From Paenibacillus sp. PastM-3 (GTDB lineage: Bacteria; Bacillota; Bacilli; Paenibacillales; Paenibacillaceae), in assembly GCF_029893965.1 (NCBI RefSeq), contig NZ_JARXXP010000015.1:102229-166228 (forward strand): 64,000 nt of DNA. The letters are read 5' to 3'. Below are positions 8,802 to 17,525 of this stretch, piece by piece; position 1 is the first letter of the stretch; each line of letters starts with the position of its first letter. The notes below the pieces were generated by a model. That model was not told the origin of the DNA. It did not search any database and was given only the letters and a program-made list of their open reading frames with translations. Made by a program: the position numbers and the translations under genes.

Positions 8802-8830
8802 TAGACAAATCGATCTTTTTTCCTTACAAT
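8802..8830 (+). promoter_or_regulatory. Candidate promoter of oppBC
   Basis: TAGACA (8802-8807) and TACAAT (8825-8830) are spaced by 17 bases, between the oppA terminator and the oppB start. Confidence 0.5.
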
Positions 8831-8868
8831 AGGTAAGTAAAAAAATGTCGAAGGAGGTGATGACGGGC

Positions 8869-9801
8869 ATGGTTCGTTATATTTTTAACAGATTTCTCCA
8901 CATGGTTGTTTCGCTGTTTGTATTGATTTCGGCAACCTTTTTCCTAATGAAAGCAATTCCGGGCGATCCGTTTACATCCGAGAAAAAAATTCCTGAACAA
9001 ATTCTGCAGCGCTTGTATGCGCAGTATAATTTGGACAAGCCCGTCTTGGAGCAGTACGTGCTTTATCTGAAAAACATTCTGAAGGGTGACCTGGGCATTT
9101 CAATGAAAATGCTGAATCAGGATGTAACCCACATTATCGGACAGACCTTTTCCTCATCACTTAAGCTCGGGGTTGTTGCTATTATTGTAGCAATAATCGT
9201 AGGTGTAGCATTGGGGATGCTTGCGGCGCTGTATCACCGGAAGCTGATTGATAATGTCGCTATGGTATTAGCTGTTCTCGGTATTGCGGTACCGAGCTTT
9301 GTTGTGGCTTCTTTGCTGCAATATTTGCTGGCTTATCACTGGAAAATATTTCCTGTAATGGGCTTCAAAGGACCGATGAACTATTTCCTGCCGGTAATGG
9401 CTCTCACCGCATCTCCAATAGCCGTTATAGCCCGTCTTACCCGTTCCAGTATGCTGGAGGTATTGCATTCCGATTATATCAAGACAGCAAAGGCAAAGGG
9501 CCTCAGCTGGTTTTCGATTGTATCCCGCCATGTATTGCGTAATGGTATTTTGCCGGTAATCACTTATGTGGGGCCAATGACTGCGAACATTATTACCGGA
9601 TCGGTCGTTATTGAACAAATCTTCGGTATCGGCGGTATCGGTAAACAGTTCGTTCAAGCTATTAATACCCGTGATTATCCGATTATTATGGGGATCACCA
9701 TTTTCTACGGCGTTATTTTGATGGTTGCACGTTTCCTTACCGACGTTGCTTATGTTGCCATTGATCCGCGAATCAAACTTGCTGGCAGAAAGGGGGACTA
9801 A
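8869..9801 (+). CDS. oppB: Oligopeptide ABC transporter permease OppB
   Basis: 310 aa inner permease of the peptide transporter. It has the N-terminal OppB segment (RYIFNRFLHMVVSLFVLI), the PGDPF motif near residue 34, six predicted membrane helices, and the EAA loop YIKTAKAKGLSWFSIVSRHVLRN (about 202-224) that docks on the ATPase. The ATG at 8869 is preferred over the in-frame ATG at 8845 because AGGAGG (8852-8857) lies between them. oppC follows 2 bases after the stop. Confidence 0.9.
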   Translation: MVRYIFNRFLHMVVSLFVLISATFFLMKAIPGDPFTSEKKIPEQILQRLYAQYNLDKPVLEQYVLYLKNILKGDLGISMKMLNQDVTHIIGQTFSSSLKLGVVAIIVAIIVGVALGMLAALYHRKLIDNVAMVLAVLGIAVPSFVVASLLQYLLAYHWKIFPVMGFKGPMNYFLPVMALTASPIAVIARLTRSSMLEVLHSDYIKTAKAKGLSWFSIVSRHVLRNGILPVITYVGPMTANIITGSVVIEQIFGIGGIGKQFVQAINTRDYPIIMGITIFYGVILMVARFLTDVAYVAIDPRIKLAGRKGD

Positions 9802-9803
9802 CG

Positions 9804-10748
9804 TTGGCTGTTAATGACAATATGGTTAAACAGGTTGAACTGAAGCCTGAGGACTTTCGTAAAATTGACATTAATGACAAAGAAGCAGAAGTAATTCAGC
9901 GTGAAAGCCTTTCCGCCTGGCAGGATGCGTGGGAGCGTCTGCGTCAGAATAAAATGGCTATGACAGCGTTGATTATTATGCTTGTGATTATTATTATGGC
10001 CATTGTAGCACCACACCTGGTTCCTTATACGTATGACTCGAATGATCTGATGAGTACGAACAAGCCGCCGTCTCTGGAACACTTATTTGGTACAGATGAT
10101 TTCGGACGTGACGTATTTGTACGTACCTGGATGGGGGCCCGTATCTCCCTTATCGTTGGTCTTGCCGCTGCTTGTATTGACTTGATCTTCGGTGTTATTT
10201 ACGGTGGTATTATGGGCTTCTTCGGCGGACGTGTCGATACCATAATGAATAAGTTCTCCGAAATCCTGTACTCGATCCCTTATTTGCTTGTAGTAATTAT
10301 GCTGCTCGTAGTATTTGAGCCGAGCTTGTGGACTATCATCCTGGCACTTACAATTACTGGTTGGATTAACATGTCATGGATTGTGCGTGGCGAAATTATG
10401 CAGCTGAAGAGCCGGGAATTCATTCTGGCTTCCCGCTCCATGGGGGCTGACTGGAAACGCCTGCTGTTCAAACATCTGCTTCCTAACGCGATGGGGCCTA
10501 TCATCGTTACCGTTACACTTTCCGTTCCAAGTGCAATTTTCTCTGAAGCGTTCCTCAGCTTCCTTGGACTGGGTGTGCAGGCACCGGTTGCCTCTTTGGG
10601 TTCTATGATTAATGACTCATTGACTGGGTGGTTGTACTATCCGTGGAGAATGATTTTCCCGGCGCTGGTAATAAGCTTGACCATGCTTTCCTTTAACATT
10701 TTTGGTGATGGACTGCGCGATGCGCTTGACCCTAAGCTGAAAAAATAG
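9804..10748 (+). CDS. oppC: Oligopeptide ABC transporter permease OppC
   Basis: 314 aa partner permease of OppB. It has the cytoplasmic N-terminus with the OppC_N motif (DAWERLRQNKMAMTALII), the HLFGTDDFGRDVFVRTWMGA signature (about residues 93-112), and the EAA loop near 200-215 (FILASRSMGADWKRLLFKHLLPN). TTG start with AAAGGGGGA upstream. The next gene in this transporter type is oppD, which is decayed here. Confidence 0.9.
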   Translation: MAVNDNMVKQVELKPEDFRKIDINDKEAEVIQRESLSAWQDAWERLRQNKMAMTALIIMLVIIIMAIVAPHLVPYTYDSNDLMSTNKPPSLEHLFGTDDFGRDVFVRTWMGARISLIVGLAAACIDLIFGVIYGGIMGFFGGRVDTIMNKFSEILYSIPYLLVVIMLLVVFEPSLWTIILALTITGWINMSWIVRGEIMQLKSREFILASRSMGADWKRLLFKHLLPNAMGPIIVTVTLSVPSAIFSEAFLSFLGLGVQAPVASLGSMINDSLTGWLYYPWRMIFPALVISLTMLSFNIFGDGLRDALDPKLKK

Positions 10749-10774
10749 TTGGATCAAGAAACTGTCCGTGGAAT

Positions 10775-11253
10775 AAATTTTGAAAGAAATCAAAAGTATT
10801 CGCGGTGAAGATATTGGCATGATATTTCAAGACCCGGTGACTTCTTGAACCTGACGATCAATTTGGGCAAACAGATAAACGAAGTTTTGATCTAACATCA
10901 GAAAAGTCAGCGGCCGAAGCGAAAAAAGGTATTGAGATTCTTGAAATAGCCGGCATCATTATGCTGAGGCTCGCTTTAACCAATATCCCCACGAATTCTT
11001 CAGTGGTATGAGCCAATCATGAATATCATGAATGAACTGCCGCAAAAGAACTAAATGTAGGGCGAGCTGCTGATTTCATTCATCGGTTCCCCCGATCTGA
11101 TTATGCCGCCGGCGGCTGTCCGAACCCTGCGCGTTGCAGCTAAGCAATGCATATGGCAGACGGTTTAGTCCCTGCGTCACAGAATTCAGCGGAACGCATA
11201 TGGAGCACCGCTGAAATATTCATTCGATGGCCAAGGAGGTGCAGTACGTTTGA
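10775..11253 (+). pseudogene. oppD: Decayed oppD (peptide transporter ATPase)
   Basis: Between oppC and oppF, where oppD belongs, pieces of an OppD protein appear in three frames: RGEDIGMIFQDPVTS (from 10801), LNLTINLGKQINEVLI (from 10845, ending in a TAA at 10893), SAAEAKKGIEILEIAGI (from 10907), YAEARFNQYPHEF (from 10960), and the C-terminal VTEFSGTH...MAKEV (11176-11241) with a TGA at 11212 where Trp is usual. The N-terminal 80 or so codons with Walker A are missing, and the signature SGG, Walker B and H-loop region is lost. The final TGA (11251-11253) still overlaps the oppF start, as in intact operons. This is a true pseudogene, not one sequencing error. Confidence 0.88.
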
Positions 11254-12170
11254 GTAAGAACCTTATTGAAGTTGAAGGTCTTAAGAAATATTTTAATGTG
11301 GGCAAGGGTAAAGTTCTTAAGGCTGTTGATAATATTAATTTCTCCATCCGTGAAGGCGAAACCCTTGGGATGGTAGGCGAATCCGGTTGCGGTAAAACTA
11401 CTGCTGGCCGTACGGTTCTCCGTCTGTATGAACCGACTGCCGGAAGCGTGAAATACAATGGTACGGATATTTACAAGCTGTCACCTGGTAAGATGAAAGC
11501 AATGCGCCGCGATATGCAGATGATCTTTCAGGATCCATACGCATCGCTCAACCCGCGCTTTACGATTTCTGATATTATCGGTGAAGCACTGGATATTCAC
11601 GGCATGGGCGGAAGCCGCGCCGAGCGTAAAAAACGGATTGAGGAGCTGCTGGATATGGTTGGTCTCAATCATGACCATGCTACCCGTTATCCGCATGAAT
11701 TCTCCGGCGGACAGCGCCAGCGTATCGGGATTGCCCGTGCACTTGCGGTAAACCCTAAATTTATCGTCTGTGACGAGCCGATCTCTGCACTTGACGTGTC
11801 GATCCAGGCGCAGGTTGTCAACCTGCTCAAGGAATTGCAGGACCGTCTGGGCCTGACTTATCTGTTTATCGCGCATGACCTGTCCATGGTTAAGCATATC
11901 AGTGACCGTGTAGCGGTTATGTACCTGGGCAGAATGGTGGAACTGGCAGAGAGCGAAGAGCTTTATGCCAACCCTCTCCATCCGTACACCAAATCGTTGC
12001 TTTCAGCGATTCCGGAGCCGGATCCGGAAGTGGAAGCAAACAAAAAGCGGATTCAATTGCATGGTGAGCTTGGCAGCCCGATTTATGCGGCCGGCGAGAA
12101 ATCAAATGACAGTGACTTTGAGCTTGTTGAAGTTTCAAAAGGCCATTTTGTTGCCAAAGGATTTGCTTAA
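11250..12170 (+). CDS. oppF: Oligopeptide transporter ATPase OppF, C-terminal Cys motif missing
   Basis: 306 aa ABC ATPase. Walker A is GESGCGKTTAGRTVL (about residues 43-57), the Q-loop MQMIFQDPYASLNPR, the signature SGGQRQRIG, Walker B FIVCDEPISALDV and the H-loop IAHDLSMVKHISDRV. The usual oligo/dipeptide C-terminal domain should carry a PSGC...C segment; here LHGELGSPIYAAGEKSNDSD leads straight to VSKGHFVA, so the Cys-containing block is absent. TTG start, AAGGAGGT upstream inside the oppD remnant. With oppD gone it would have to work as a homodimer or pair with another ATPase. Confidence 0.88.
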   Translation: MSKNLIEVEGLKKYFNVGKGKVLKAVDNINFSIREGETLGMVGESGCGKTTAGRTVLRLYEPTAGSVKYNGTDIYKLSPGKMKAMRRDMQMIFQDPYASLNPRFTISDIIGEALDIHGMGGSRAERKKRIEELLDMVGLNHDHATRYPHEFSGGQRQRIGIARALAVNPKFIVCDEPISALDVSIQAQVVNLLKELQDRLGLTYLFIAHDLSMVKHISDRVAVMYLGRMVELAESEELYANPLHPYTKSLLSAIPEPDPEVEANKKRIQLHGELGSPIYAAGEKSNDSDFELVEVSKGHFVAKGFA

Positions 12171-12189
12171 TCATACAGCTGTACCGATT

Positions 12190-12216
12190 CAGGCGGGAGC
12201 GTTGAGCTCCCGCCTG
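12190..12216 (+). terminator. Hairpin after oppF
   Basis: The stem CAGGCGGGAGC / GCTCCCGCCTG has only a weak T tail, so it is a probable but not canonical terminator. Confidence 0.5.
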
Positions 12217-12237
12217 TTATGCGTCAGACGGATTTCT

Positions 12238-12266
12238 TTGACGCGCGCCGTTACTTTGGATACAAT
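12238..12266 (+). promoter_or_regulatory. SigA-type promoter of bshC
   Basis: TTGACG (12238-12243) and TACAAT (12261-12266) are spaced by 17 bases, 70 bases before the bshC start. Confidence 0.7.
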
Positions 12267-12336
12267 CATATAGAGTTTATGGACTAGAAGTATGTTTACA
12301 TATAGCAGACAGAGTAGAACAGGAGGGCAATTGCAG

Positions 12337-13968
12337 ATGAATGTAGTACCGGAACCGATACCGGGCGGGTCTAAACTCGCACGCGACTATATAGGGCATT
12401 ATGAAGCTGTGGATAAGCTGTACGGCGGGGATTTTCGAAGCGAACAGAGCCGGAGGGAACGGGCAGAATGGCTGGACAGTACAGAGCTTCAGCGTGCTAA
12501 CCGCGTAGAGGTTGCTTCGGTCCTGCGGGGCTATAATCAGCAGCATAATCATTATCCGGAAGTTATGGCGGCATTAGCTCTGCTGGAACAGCCCGGAACA
12601 CTGGTCATTACTGGCGGACAGCAAAGCGGCCTGTTTACCGGACCGCTCTTTGTTATATATAAGGCGGCAACGGCAATTCTTGCGGCCAAAGAAGCTGCTG
12701 CACAGCTTGGCCGGCCTGTGGTCCCGTTATTCTGGATTGCCGGTGAGGATCATGACTGGGATGAGGTTAACCACACTTTTGTATTAAGCAGGACCGGAGA
12801 AATTGCCAAATTAAAAGTAGACAAGCCTGAAGGACCGCGGGCTTCAGTCAGTGCGATTACAGTTGGACAGGATGGCTGGCAACAAGTGACTGAGCTGCTG
12901 GACGGTATGCTGCAGGAGAGTGAATTTAAACCGCAGATTATGGAGTTTATCCGCAAATCAGCAGAGACAGCCAGCTGTATGAGCGATGCTTTTGCCAAGC
13001 TGATGGGTTCACTGTTCGGCAAATTCGGACTGGTTCTGCTGGATTCCGCAGATCCCGCTCTGCGTGCGCTGGAGCGTCCTTTCTTCGCTACATTGATTGA
13101 ACGGAACGATGAGCTGGAGGTGGCTTATAAGCAGTCTGCAGAGAACATTACAGCTGCCGGTTACGAGCTGCAGGCTGATGTAACGCCGGGCAACGCGAAT
13201 CTCTTTTATATCCATGAGGGTGCGCGGCTCCTGCTGCATAAGACAGAAGGCGGATTCAGTGACCGCAAAGGAACAGTCTCTTTTACACGGGACGAGCTGC
13301 TGGCTGTGCTGAAGGAATATCCCGAACGGTTCAGCAACAACGTATTGACCCGCCCGCTGATGCAGAATTATGTTCTGCCGGTGCTTGCTACTGTACTGGG
13401 GCAGGGTGAGATTGCGTATTGGGCGATACCGCATGAGGCTTTTGGCGTTGTAGGGGACCGGATGCCGCTGATTATACCGCGCATGTCCTTTACGATCATT
13501 GAAGGTACACTGCATAAGCATATGGGTAAATACGGGCTTTCATTCAATGATGTGTACACCGGTCTTGAGGACAGACGCAAAGAATGGCTGGCTGGCCAGG
13601 ATGAGCTGGAGCTGGGGCGCCGGTTCCATGAGGTTAAGGAGTCCTTTGCAGTAATGTATGAGCCGCTGATTGAACAGCTGGGGACTATTCAGGCCGGGCT
13701 GCTCAAGCTGGGCCAGAACAACAAAGAGAAAATTATCGACCAGATATCTTTTTTGCAGGCTAAAGCCCAGGATGCGATGGAGAAGCAGAATGAAGCCGCC
13801 CTGCGCCAGTGGGAACGGATTGAGCTCTCGCTGATGCCTGCGGGCAAGCTGCAGGAGAGAGTATACAACGTGATGTACTACCTGAACCGCTACGGCCTGT
13901 CCTGGCTGGATGAGCTAATGGAGATGCCCGCCGACTTCAGTGGAATGCACCGTATTATATATATGTAG
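12337..13968 (+). CDS. bshC: Bacillithiol synthase, cysteine-adding enzyme
   Basis: 543 aa, close to the family length of about 540. BshC joins cysteine to GlcN-malate in the last step of bacillithiol synthesis. Recognised blocks are the N-terminal LARDYIGHYEAV, VITGGQQSGLFTGPLF (about residues 88-103), PVVPLFWIAGEDHDWDEVNH (127-146) and the C-terminal coiled-coil arm that ends in NVMYYLNRYGLSWLDELM. The ATG at 12337 is chosen because AGGAGGG (12321-12327) is 9 bases upstream; the first in-frame ATG at 12292 lacks a site. It precedes mraZ-dcw in many Bacillota; here ahcY lies between. Confidence 0.9.
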   Translation: MNVVPEPIPGGSKLARDYIGHYEAVDKLYGGDFRSEQSRRERAEWLDSTELQRANRVEVASVLRGYNQQHNHYPEVMAALALLEQPGTLVITGGQQSGLFTGPLFVIYKAATAILAAKEAAAQLGRPVVPLFWIAGEDHDWDEVNHTFVLSRTGEIAKLKVDKPEGPRASVSAITVGQDGWQQVTELLDGMLQESEFKPQIMEFIRKSAETASCMSDAFAKLMGSLFGKFGLVLLDSADPALRALERPFFATLIERNDELEVAYKQSAENITAAGYELQADVTPGNANLFYIHEGARLLLHKTEGGFSDRKGTVSFTRDELLAVLKEYPERFSNNVLTRPLMQNYVLPVLATVLGQGEIAYWAIPHEAFGVVGDRMPLIIPRMSFTIIEGTLHKHMGKYGLSFNDVYTGLEDRRKEWLAGQDELELGRRFHEVKESFAVMYEPLIEQLGTIQAGLLKLGQNNKEKIIDQISFLQAKAQDAMEKQNEAALRQWERIELSLMPAGKLQERVYNVMYYLNRYGLSWLDELMEMPADFSGMHRIIYM

Positions 13969-14040
13969 GAACATGGTGGCGAAGCAGGTTTTTGTGCTGG
14001 TGTGAGTAAAATCAATGCAAAACTTTTAGGAGGTTTTCAA

Positions 14041-15312
14041 ATGAGTTCATTGTCGAAACAAAACAGTATCGTAGCAGATATGTCGCTGGCCCCTGAGGGT
14101 CATCTCAAAATCGACTGGGTACGCCAGCATATGCCGGTTCTGAACCGTATCCGTGAGCAATTCGAAGTTGAGCAGCCGTTCAAGGGGTTAAAGGTGTCGA
14201 TTACGCTGCATCTGGAAGCGAAGACAGCATATCTTGCAAAGGTAGTCCAGGCCGGCGGTGCAGAAGTGACAATTACCGGCTCCAATCCCCTTTCTACGCA
14301 GGACGATGTCTGTGCAGCGCTTGTCGAAGACGGGATTACAGTATTCGCCAAATATAACCCGACTCCGGAGGAGTTCAAAGCACTTAATATCAGGGCGCTG
14401 GAAAGCAAGCCGGATCTGATTATTGACGACGGCGGAGATTTCGCCACTCTGCTGCACTCGGAGCGCCCGGATCTGATGGTGAATATCCGCGGCGGTGCGG
14501 AAGAGACAACTACGGGCATCATCCGTCTAAAGGCACTGCAGAAGCAGGGCATCCTGAAGTTCCCGATGGTTGCGGTTAATGATGCTTACTGCAAATACCT
14601 GTTTGACAACCGTTATGGTACGGGCCAGTCAGCCTGGGACGGCATTGTCCGCACAACCAACCTGATTGTAGCCGGCAAAACGGTGGTTGTAGTCGGATAC
14701 GGCTGGTGCGGTAAAGGTGTAGCCATGCGTGCCAAGGGTCTTGGAGCGAATGTAATTGTAACAGAAGTAGATGCGATCAAGGCTGTTGAAGCACATATGG
14801 ACGGATTCCAGGTTATGCCAATGCTGGAAGCAGCCAAACATGGTGATTTCTTCGTTACCGTAACCGGTAACCGTTATGTAATTCGCGGTGAGCACTATGA
14901 TGTGATGAAGGATGGAGCGATTCTCTGCAACGCCGGGCATTTCGATGTGGAAGTGAACAAACCGGAGTTGTCCGAACGTTCCGTATCCCAGCGTACAGTG
15001 CGCAAAAACATCGAGGAATACCTGCTCAAGGACGGACGCAAGCTTTATCTGCTGGCTGAAGGCAGACTGGTTAATCTCGGCGCAGCGGACGGCCATCCGG
15101 CAGAAATTATGGATACGACTTTTGCCCTGCAGGCACTGTCGCTCAAATATGTAAATGACAATTACAAAAACATCGGCGTCAAAGTGGAAAATGTTCCTTA
15201 TGAGCTGGATGAGCAGGTAGCCCGCTACAAGCTGGAGAGCCTGGGAATTTCGATTGACAGTCTGACTCCTGCTCAGGTTGACTATCTCGACAGCTGGAAC
15301 CTGAATGATTAA
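14041..15312 (+). CDS. ahcY: S-adenosylhomocysteinase family protein
   Basis: 423 aa NAD-dependent hydrolase of S-adenosylhomocysteine to adenosine and homocysteine. Motifs: TLHLEAKTAYL, DDGGDF, AVNDAYCKYLFDNRYGTGQS (substrate site), the NAD-binding VVVGYGWCGKGVAMRAKGLG (about residues 219-238), ILCNAGHFDVE and the C-terminal Lys/Tyr region. It is the short type without the 40-residue insert of eukaryotic enzymes, like the archaeal/thermophile group; one archaeal member prefers S-inosylhomocysteine, so the substrate is not certain. Most Bacilli use the Pfs/LuxS route instead. ATG start behind TTAGGAGGTTTTCAA. Confidence 0.85.
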   Translation: MSSLSKQNSIVADMSLAPEGHLKIDWVRQHMPVLNRIREQFEVEQPFKGLKVSITLHLEAKTAYLAKVVQAGGAEVTITGSNPLSTQDDVCAALVEDGITVFAKYNPTPEEFKALNIRALESKPDLIIDDGGDFATLLHSERPDLMVNIRGGAEETTTGIIRLKALQKQGILKFPMVAVNDAYCKYLFDNRYGTGQSAWDGIVRTTNLIVAGKTVVVVGYGWCGKGVAMRAKGLGANVIVTEVDAIKAVEAHMDGFQVMPMLEAAKHGDFFVTVTGNRYVIRGEHYDVMKDGAILCNAGHFDVEVNKPELSERSVSQRTVRKNIEEYLLKDGRKLYLLAEGRLVNLGAADGHPAEIMDTTFALQALSLKYVNDNYKNIGVKVENVPYELDEQVARYKLESLGISIDSLTPAQVDYLDSWNLND

Positions 15313-15572
15313 TTAAATGGTGTATGGATCTGCAGAATGCCCGGAAGCCATGCGAATGGCCCGGGTATTTTGCTGTCTAATGGACGTTATGCTCTGGTAA
15401 ATCATTGCAGGCTGGCTACAAAATGCTGTGCCCTATATATATGTACCCATGCTTTTCCTCCAGCAATTATCCTTCAAAGATTTATATGAATGATGACTTG
15501 ACAAATAAGAAAAAATTACCTCGGGTAAGAAAAAAGGTTTTTGATTTTTAATGGCGAATCTATTATGCTTAG
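15313..15572 (+). promoter_or_regulatory. Gap upstream of mraZ with candidate promoter
   Basis: A bulged hairpin about 15339-15368 with TTTT after it may end the ahcY transcript. A TATTAT (15561-15566) lies just before the MraZ boxes, but its -35 region is weak. A TTGACA at 15498-15503 has no good -10 at 17 bases. Confidence 0.35.
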
Positions 15573-15600
15573 GTGGTGTAAAGTGGGGCAAAGTGGGGAA
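15573..15600 (+). promoter_or_regulatory. MraZ operator: three GTGG repeats, 10-base period
   Basis: GTGGTGTAAA, GTGGGGCAAA and GTGGGGAATC begin at 15573, 15583 and 15593. A further GTGGGTAAA begins at 15614. Directly repeated TGGGN-type boxes at helical period ahead of mraZ are the known MraZ binding site in other bacteria, so the dcw operon is probably autoregulated here. Confidence 0.75.
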
Positions 15601-15625
15601 TCGGTAACAAGGAGTGGGTAAACCG

Positions 15626-16063
15626 ATGTTTATGGGGGAGTTCCAGCATAGCATTGACGACAAAGGCCGGATCATTATCCCGGCTAAATTCCGTGAATTG
15701 CTCGGAGCCTCATTCGTCGCGACCCGCGGCCTCGATTCCTGCATATTTGTTTATCCCATGGAAGAATGGGGAATCATGGAGCAAAAGCTCAAAAGCCTTT
15801 CACTGATGAAATCGGATGCCCGTGCCTTCAGCCGCTTCTTTTTCTCGGGAGCGACGGAATGCGTATGGGACAAGCAAGGCAGGGTTAATCTGCCGGGAAA
15901 TTTGCGGCAATATGCCAAGCTGGAAAAGGACTGTGTTATTCTGGGCGTTTCGAACCGGGTGGAAATCTGGAACAAAGAGCTATGGGAACAGTACTTCGAA
16001 CAATCAGAGGAATCGTTCAACGAAATTGCCGAGAAATTGGTTGATTTCAATTTTGACTTATAA
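15626..16063 (+). CDS. mraZ: Transcriptional regulator MraZ
   Basis: 145 aa, two SpoVT/AbrB-like MraZ domains: MFMGEFQHSIDDKGRIIIPAKFRE at the start, and FFFSGATECVWDKQGRVNLPGNLRQYA (about residues 68-95). It forms a ring and binds repeats upstream of its own gene to control the dcw operon. The ATG at 15626 matches the conserved N-terminus and has AAGGAG 11 bases upstream; the GTG at 15614 is rejected. Confidence 0.95.
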   Translation: MFMGEFQHSIDDKGRIIIPAKFRELLGASFVATRGLDSCIFVYPMEEWGIMEQKLKSLSLMKSDARAFSRFFFSGATECVWDKQGRVNLPGNLRQYAKLEKDCVILGVSNRVEIWNKELWEQYFEQSEESFNEIAEKLVDFNFDL

Positions 16064-16104
16064 CACACATACACAATTCGAATACTGCCCTGGAGGGATG
16101 CAGC

Positions 16105-17058
16105 TTGTTTCACCACATCACGGTGCTTAAGGAAGAAGCGACAGAGGGGCTGCACATCAAAGAGGATGGCATATATGTCGACTGCACACTTGGAGGAGCC
16201 GGACACAGTTCTCTGATCGCGTCCAAGCTTAGCGGCAACGGCAGGCTGATCTGTCTGGATCAGGACGACTGGGCTCTGGAGAATGCAAAGGAACGGCTGG
16301 CAGCATACGGGGAGAAAGTGGTGCTTGTTAAGACCAACTTCCGTGACCTTGAACAGGTCTTGAAGAGTCTCCCTTTTGTTCCGCAAAAGGACGGCGTTCC
16401 GCAGGTAGACGGCATACTGTATGATCTAGGCGTATCTTCGCCCCAGTTTGACGAAGGGGAGCGGGGATTCAGCTATAATCATGATGCCCCGCTTGATATG
16501 CGGATGGACCAGTCCGCAGAGCTGACTGCAGCCGAAATTATCAACACCTGGCCTGAGCAGGAAATTGCCCGGGTGCTTTTCCAGTATGGGGAAGAGAAAT
16601 TCTCACGGCGGATTGCCCGCAAGATTGTGGAAAGACGCGAGGAACAGCCGGTTACAGGCACCGGTGAGCTGGCGGAGCTGATCAAGGAAGGCATTCCGGC
16701 AGCGGCGCGCCGTACAGGTGGACATCCGGCAAAACGCAGCTTTCAGGCCCTTAGAATTGCCGTGAATGACGAGCTTGGCGCTTTTGAAGAAGGGTTGCAT
16801 GCAGCTGTTCGCTGTCTGGCACCAGAAGGAAGAGTCTCTGTTATTACGTTCCATTCGCTGGAGGACAGGATCTGTAAGCAGATTTTCAGCAGCTATTTAA
16901 GCAGATGCACCTGCCCGCCTGACTTTCCGTTTTGCGTATGCGGCGCTGAAGGCACATTGAAGCTGGTTAACCGTAAGCCGCTGGTGCCTTCCGAGGAAGA
17001 GCTTGAGCAGAACCCGCGTGCCCGTTCAGCAAAACTGCGCGTTGCAGAGAAGTTATAA
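16105..17058 (+). CDS. rsmH: 16S rRNA m4C1402 methyltransferase
   Basis: 317 aa (MraW/RsmH), N4-methylates C1402 of 16S rRNA using SAM. It starts MFHHITVLKEEATEGL. The SAM site is VDCTLGGAGHS (about residues 24-34), followed by DLGVSSPQFD, ERGFSYNHDAPLDMRMD and VITFHSLEDRICKQIF. TTG start with GGAGGG 7 bases upstream, 41 bases after mraZ; same operon. Confidence 0.95.
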   Translation: MFHHITVLKEEATEGLHIKEDGIYVDCTLGGAGHSSLIASKLSGNGRLICLDQDDWALENAKERLAAYGEKVVLVKTNFRDLEQVLKSLPFVPQKDGVPQVDGILYDLGVSSPQFDEGERGFSYNHDAPLDMRMDQSAELTAAEIINTWPEQEIARVLFQYGEEKFSRRIARKIVERREEQPVTGTGELAELIKEGIPAAARRTGGHPAKRSFQALRIAVNDELGAFEEGLHAAVRCLAPEGRVSVITFHSLEDRICKQIFSSYLSRCTCPPDFPFCVCGAEGTLKLVNRKPLVPSEEELEQNPRARSAKLRVAEKL

Positions 17059-17086
17059 AAAACGACGATAAAGGAGAGTCAGAGAG

Positions 17087-17482
17087 ATGGCCTATACCCG
17101 CGGCAATTTAGCAGTTCAACCTAAGAGAAAACAAGAGGTAAATCCGCTTTACCGCGAGAAGACGAAAGTCGTCACCAGACGGATGGTGCTGCCGACGCAG
17201 GAAAAGCTGATTTATATGCTGACGCTGGCAGCTTTTGTACTGGTGGCTGTCGCCCTGATTTGGCGTTACGTCCATATTTATGATTTGAATTTGCAGGCTC
17301 AGAAGCTGGACAGCAACATTGCCGAGACACAGAAGCAAATTGCCACCTATCAGATGGAAAAGCAGACGCTGGAACAGCTGGTTGGCGAGAAAGCCAAGAA
17401 GCTGGGCTATATCCAGCCTCCGGAGGACTCTGCAATCTATGTTTCTGCAAACGGTAAGGCAGCTGACGAAAACGACAATTAG
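17087..17482 (+). CDS. ftsL: Cell-division protein FtsL
   Basis: 131 aa bitopic membrane protein: basic cytoplasmic tail to residue 40, one membrane helix (about 43-62, MLTLAAFVLVAVALIWRYVH), then an extracytoplasmic coiled coil (about 65-108). FtsL proteins vary in sequence; the call rests on this architecture, the size and the position between rsmH and pbpB. It forms the FtsL-DivIC-DivIB complex that activates septal synthesis. Confidence 0.85.
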   Translation: MAYTRGNLAVQPKRKQEVNPLYREKTKVVTRRMVLPTQEKLIYMLTLAAFVLVAVALIWRYVHIYDLNLQAQKLDSNIAETQKQIATYQMEKQTLEQLVGEKAKKLGYIQPPEDSAIYVSANGKAADENDN

Positions 17483-17525
17483 CGGCCTGGTGAGGCTGCA
17501 ATAATAGAGTTTGTGAGGTTACCTT

